Assembly: GCA_032158295.1 (NCBI GenBank)
Contig: CM063248.1
Location: 11,856,657 to 11,920,656 of the forward strand
From: Pycnopodia helianthoides
Taxonomy: Eukaryota; Echinodermata; Asteroidea; Forcipulatida; Asteriidae
Length of the DNA stretch: 64,000 nucleotides
Direction of reading: 5' to 3'
Below the pieces are notes generated by a model. The model worked only from the letters and a program-made list of their open reading frames with translations, did not search any database and was not told the origin of the DNA. Positions 59,960 through 64,000 of the stretch are shown here, piece by piece (the first letter of the stretch is position 1; the number at the start of each line of letters is the position of its first letter). Made by a program: the position numbers and the translations under genes.

Positions 59960-60595
59960 AAATAATATCTTAACTTATAATTTGCCAATTCCAGACAAGT
60001 CCGTCTCTATCAAGATAGAAAACAAAAATATAAAAGCTCAAAAAAGTTAGGCATAATATTATAGTTACATACACATGTACTTGAACATTAAAAAGCTTTA
60101 TTGACCCCCCCCCCGTTTTCCGTTGACATTTTGGAAATATTGAAGGAATCAAGAGTTTCCAAAGTTTGGGAACGGCCATCATAATGATCTTTTACCTGAT
60201 TTATTCACACATTTACCGTTAGGAATGTAGACGATCTGAGTGAATAATGTGTACATTCTCTGATCTGAAGAAGATCACGGAGAGCAAAAATTGTGCAAGG
60301 CTTTAAAAGATAATGTAAAAAATCAATACTATATTTTACAGGCAAAACGTGATGGTTTATACAAAGGACAGATGTAATATGACAATATTTAGATGATTTA
60401 CATACCAGCCGGTATGTTCTGTACATCAACAAGTTGGACCTGATTTAACTGGGTTTGGGGCACACCATAATAACACACTGTTGCAGTAGTCGAGTGGACT
60501 AGACTTGCCACAAGGGAATGAACCATATTTAGTGTGTCATTGTGTGACAGAAACTTCCTGATACTGCCAATAGTGTACAATATTGATCGAAACAA
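59960..60595 (-). mobile_element. Second LINE remnant (C-terminal half)
   Basis: Frames in order read LYTIGSIRKFLSHND, YYGVPQTQLNQVQ, SSKYCHITSVL, HVLPVKYSIDFLHYLL, YSLRSS and AVPKLWKLL, matching the C-terminal half of CR1/L2-like polymerases, with stops and shifts. Different lineage from 56586-58577. Confidence 0.7.
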
Positions 60596-60631
60596 CCACT
60601 ACATGTTTTGGTGATAATTATGACAGGCACC

Positions 60632-61028
60632 TTAAAGGAACATTACATAATTGGTTTTTGCTAACAAAGCAGTTGCTGGCAGTGTAAGCACTTTATGTAA
60701 TCCACCATATACATAAACTGACAAACCTGTAGAAGTTTGAGATCGATCGGCCATCTGGGTCACGAGAAAATAGTGAAAAACCGATTACACATTTGCATGA
60801 AATCATATAGATTCAACAAATGAATAAAACGCTCACTGAGCGATAAACTCCAATCGGAAAATTAGTATATTCATTTCTCATCAAATATGGCATTTCAGAG
60901 AGAAATATTTAAAGGGTTGTTTTCTACTATCATCATCATTAGACCGTGTAAGTTGTATGTAAATCTGTGATCAAAAAGTATTTTTCACAAGTTTTTTTCT
61001 TAGTACCAATTCTGTAATGTTCCTTTAA
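60632..61028 (-). mobile_element. TTAAAGGAACATTACAG MITE (family 1), trio left copy
   Basis: Complete copy in reverse orientation relative to 10324. About eight differences from the middle copy in its left 255 bp and none in its right half. Confidence 0.9.
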
Positions 61029-61454
61029 GATTAATTTACTGTAAACAACGAGCTTTTACTTTTCGGTAAAGCAAAAGCTGAGTGGAAGAACCTGATTCTC
61101 GTTCTTTTGATTTGCCGGTTTCATGTTTATAAAATGAAAATGAACGAGCAATGTCCGTCTGTAATTATTACTTCAAATGCACGTGTCTCGTCTATAATTT
61201 CAAAATTCGGTGACAAAGAGAAAAGTGAAGCATGAGCCCTCTGGAAAGACTGCACAATTTATTTGTCTTTTTTTCATGATATGGATACAATTTGTAAGAA
61301 TGCAATTGAAGAAAAGACACTGGTACAACCCCGAGGCTTCAACAGAAATGCAGATACAGAATGATCGGTCGACAAAAATCAAGCATTTTGTTAATGCGAC
61401 GACTTCGGTAATTATACAGCTAGAAATATGATTCAATTCGTTTTTATGACATAC
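61029..61454 (+). repeat. Duplicated 426-bp unique segment, unit 1
   Basis: Repeated at 61853-62278, period 824. The fragments I compared are identical. Non-coding. Confidence 0.95.
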
Positions 61455-61852
61455 TTAAAGGAACATTACAGAATTGGTTTTTGCTAACAAAACAGTTGCT
61501 GGCAGTGTAAGCACTTTATGTAATCCACCATATACATAAACTGACAAACCTGTAGAAGTTTGAGATCAATCGGCCATCTGGGTCACAAGAAAATAGTGAA
61601 AAACTGATTACACATTTTGCATGAAATCGTATAGATTCAACAAATGAATAAAACGCTCACTGAGCGATAAACTCCAATCGGAAAATTAGTTTATTCATTT
61701 CTCATCAAATATGGCATTTCAGAGAGAAATATTTAAAGGGTTGTTTTCTACTATCATCATCATTAGACCGTGTAAGTTGTATGTAAATCTGTGATCAAAA
61801 AGTATTTTTCACAAGTTTTTTTCTTAGTACCAATTCTGTAATGTTCCTTTAA
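61455..61852 (-). mobile_element. MITE family 1, trio middle copy (hybrid)
   Basis: The left 237-255 bp match the right-hand copy with no differences seen; the right part matches the left-hand copy with none seen. Switch point between 61692 and 61709. Confidence 0.93.
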
Positions 61853-62278
61853 GATTAATTTACTGTAAACAACGAGCTTTTACTTTTCGGTAAAGCAAAA
61901 GCTGAGTGGAAGAACCTGATTCTCGTTCTTTTGATTTGCCGGTTTCATGTTTATAAAATGAAAATGAACGAGCAATGTCCGTCTGTAATTATTACTTCAA
62001 ATGCACGTGTCTCGTCTATAATTTCAAAATTCGGTGACAAAGAGAAAAGTGAAGCATGAGCCCTCTGGAAAGACTGCACAATTTATTTGTCTTTTTTTCA
62101 TGATATGGATACAATTTGTAAGAATGCAATTGAAGAAAAGACACTGGTACAACCCCGAGGCTTCAACAGAAATGCAGATACAGAATGATCGGTCGACAAA
62201 AATCAAGCATTTTGTTAATGCGACGACTTCGGTAATTATACAGCTAGAAATATGATTCAATTCGTTTTTATGACATAC
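61853..62278 (+). repeat. Duplicated 426-bp segment, unit 2
   Basis: Second copy of 61029-61454. Confidence 0.95.
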
Positions 62279-62674
62279 TTAAAGGAACATTACAGAATTG
62301 GTTTTTGCTAACAAAACAGTTGCTGGCAGTGTAAGCACTTTATGTAATCCACCATATACATAAACTGACAAACCTGTAGAAGTTTGAGATCAATCGGCCA
62401 TCTGGGTCACAAGAAAATAGTGAAAAACTGATTACACATTTTGCATGAAATCGTATAGATTCAACAAATGAATAAAACGCTCACTGAGCGATAAACTCCA
62501 ATCGGAAAATTAGTTTATTCATTTCTCATCAAACATGGCATTTCAGACAGAAATATTTCGAGGGATGTTTTCTACTATCATCATCATTAGACCGTGTAAG
62601 TTTTATGTAAATCTGTGATCAAAAAAGTATATTTTACAAGTTTTTTTCTTACCAATTCTGTAATGTCCCTTTAA
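62279..62674 (-). mobile_element. MITE family 1, trio right copy
   Basis: Complete copy with TTAA ends. Its right half carries differences (CAAACATGG, CGAGGGATG, GTCCC) absent from the other two. Confidence 0.9.
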
Positions 62675-62990
62675 ATTTATAATTGAACCAGAAACCCAGG
62701 CTTCTTAATCCAGAAACGTATACGGAAGAGATTATAATTATTATCAGCTTTGGCCAGTTGCTGATGCTGTGTTCCGATCATTATGACTTCAGTCTTACAG
62801 TAGGGGGCCTACTGTCGTCAATCATTTAGTTTGTCATATGAGAATCCATTGTCTCACGGCATGAACGCAGTCCTTTTTTGACAGCCTGTAGTTTCATCTG
62901 TACTAGACTGGAACTATAATGAGGTCTACATAATTATGCTCAAAAACGATTTGTGAATTTGTACATCTGTCTGCTGCTAATGAGTATAAA

Positions 62991-63684
62991 CCATAGAGCT
63001 ATATATATTGACTAGAGCGCTAACTTGCTCTGAGTTTAGAAGCCACCCTGGGCGCAGACATGTTTGATGTGTTGCGTGACTACGGAACGATTTTAATTTT
63101 AAGAGAGCACACATGGCCGCGAAAATTTTGCATTCAGCGTGCGCGCTTACGTACGCGCCATATTTAATCTAACGATCATTGCTCTTGTAAACAGGTGATT
63201 TTAGTGATGTCTTAAAAAATATGTAGTAGGTGATTCTCTGATGTTGTTACTTACGTCTTAGGAAAAATGCTGAGTCGAACTAAAGCCTTGTTTGGGAGGA
63301 TTTAATGCTTCAAGATGTCAAGGGAAAAAAAAACGAAATCTGCTTCAAGGATACACAATATGCCGGCAAGAATGACGAACTCAAAAAAAAAAACGTATAC
63401 GCGCAAACGCACATGTTAAACATGACGCACATGACGCTCGCAGTTTGTACGCTCATTAGCAGGGTGTGCGTTCTCATTTGCTGCATATTTGGTTCGATGA
63501 CGCATAGAAAAGAACAAACGCTTTATCATGCAATTAGCCGTACAATTGCCGTACAAAATTTCAAGCTTTTGTATTGGTTTGTACATAAACATGGATGCGC
63601 CCACACGGCTTCAAAACCATTCAAAACCATTAGTGCGTGTATAACGGGGTGTTAGCGCTCTAGTCAATATATATAGCTCTATGG
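62991..63684. mobile_element. 694-bp DNA transposon with perfect 34-bp TIRs
   Basis: Termini CCATAGAGCTATATATATTG... at 62991-63024 and exact complement at 63651-63684, flanked by direct TATAAA at 62985-62990 and 63685-63690. A 116-residue frame at 63305-63655 shows no transposase resemblance and runs into the TIR. Non-autonomous; apparently recent. Confidence 0.92.
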
Positions 63685-63729
63685 TATAAACACAATCATA
63701 CCGAGCTCAACTAGTTTCGCCCCTGCATG

Positions 63730-63757
63730 CTCGTTTTTTTTTTTTTTTTTTTTTTAA
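63730..63757 (+). repeat. Poly-T tract
   Basis: Uninterrupted T run. Other notable homopolymers: C run at 4960, G runs at 22620, 38377, 41689 and 46650. Confidence 0.9.
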
Positions 63758-64000
63758 TTGGAACCGAGCCACTTCCATAACGACAATGCTTTCATTAATA
63801 ATAAAAAGCATTTGTTCAATAAAAAACAAAATTAACAATCAAAATAATAAATGCCAGTTTGTTGACCGTGCATTGGACAATGTTGAGAACCGATACACCC
63901 TGCTAGGTGCGACAGCTGATCGCGGGGCCTTTCAACGAACCCCAAGCTAGCGCTTGTCTATAATTTTAATGTTTATTTATTTTTCCCCGAACAGAATAAT

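Noticed and set aside
61200..62260. Identical 78-residue frames on minus strand
   Set aside because: They are identical only because the DNA is duplicated; no coding features.
63305..63655. 116-residue frame inside the 694-bp element as a transposase
   Set aside because: Too short, runs into the TIR and shows no catalytic motif.

Overview
This is a eukaryotic (metazoan) window, AT-rich, dominated by short non-autonomous transposons, LINE debris, tRNA-derived SINEs and minisatellites. Two conserved genes can be assembled exon by exon, both on the minus strand. Protein similarity, the dense TTAAAGG-ended MITEs and the tRNA-headed repeats suggest a marine deuterostome invertebrate, most likely an echinoderm and possibly a sea star. 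The species assignment is inference.

Gene 1 is AIMP1, the scaffold and tRNA-binding subunit of the multi-aminoacyl-tRNA-synthetase complex. Six coding exons run from 53882 down to 22307. All splice phases agree and the exons sum to 936 bases, that is 311 residues plus a stop. A non-coding 5' exon lies further upstream and was not located. A poly(A) signal sits 54 bases after the stop. Gene 2 is GSTCD, a GST-C-terminal-like plus Rossmann methyltransferase-like protein. Seven exons run from 8400 to 426, and the last coding exon lies beyond the left edge. Its large third exon carries two single-base frame breaks, and the first two exons are ambiguous. GSTCD and AIMP1 also lie close together on human 4q24, so the pair looks like old conserved linkage.

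Layout: 1-8400 GSTCD with SINE, LINE and hairpin insertions in its introns; 8400-22250 intergenic DNA (500-bp repeat, MITEs, a 48-bp minisatellite with higher-order structure, a palindromic pentanucleotide-like array, a 17-bp minisatellite, a long hairpin); 22250-53920 AIMP1, whose large introns hold a nested LINE plus DNA transposon, several MITE families, foldback elements, a TATA/CCAAT promoter-like block beside a 56-bp tandem repeat, a possible signal-peptide exon and a 2.35-kb 44-bp minisatellite; 53920-64000 upstream DNA with a large foldback element, a broken LINE reverse transcriptase, a second LINE remnant, an 824-bp tandem duplication bounded by MITEs and a clean 694-bp element with perfect 34-bp terminal inverted repeats.

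The most striking structural evidence is the MITE trio at 60632-62674. Its middle copy is a precise hybrid of the outer two, recording unequal crossing-over. No CRISPR, operon or other prokaryotic system is present.
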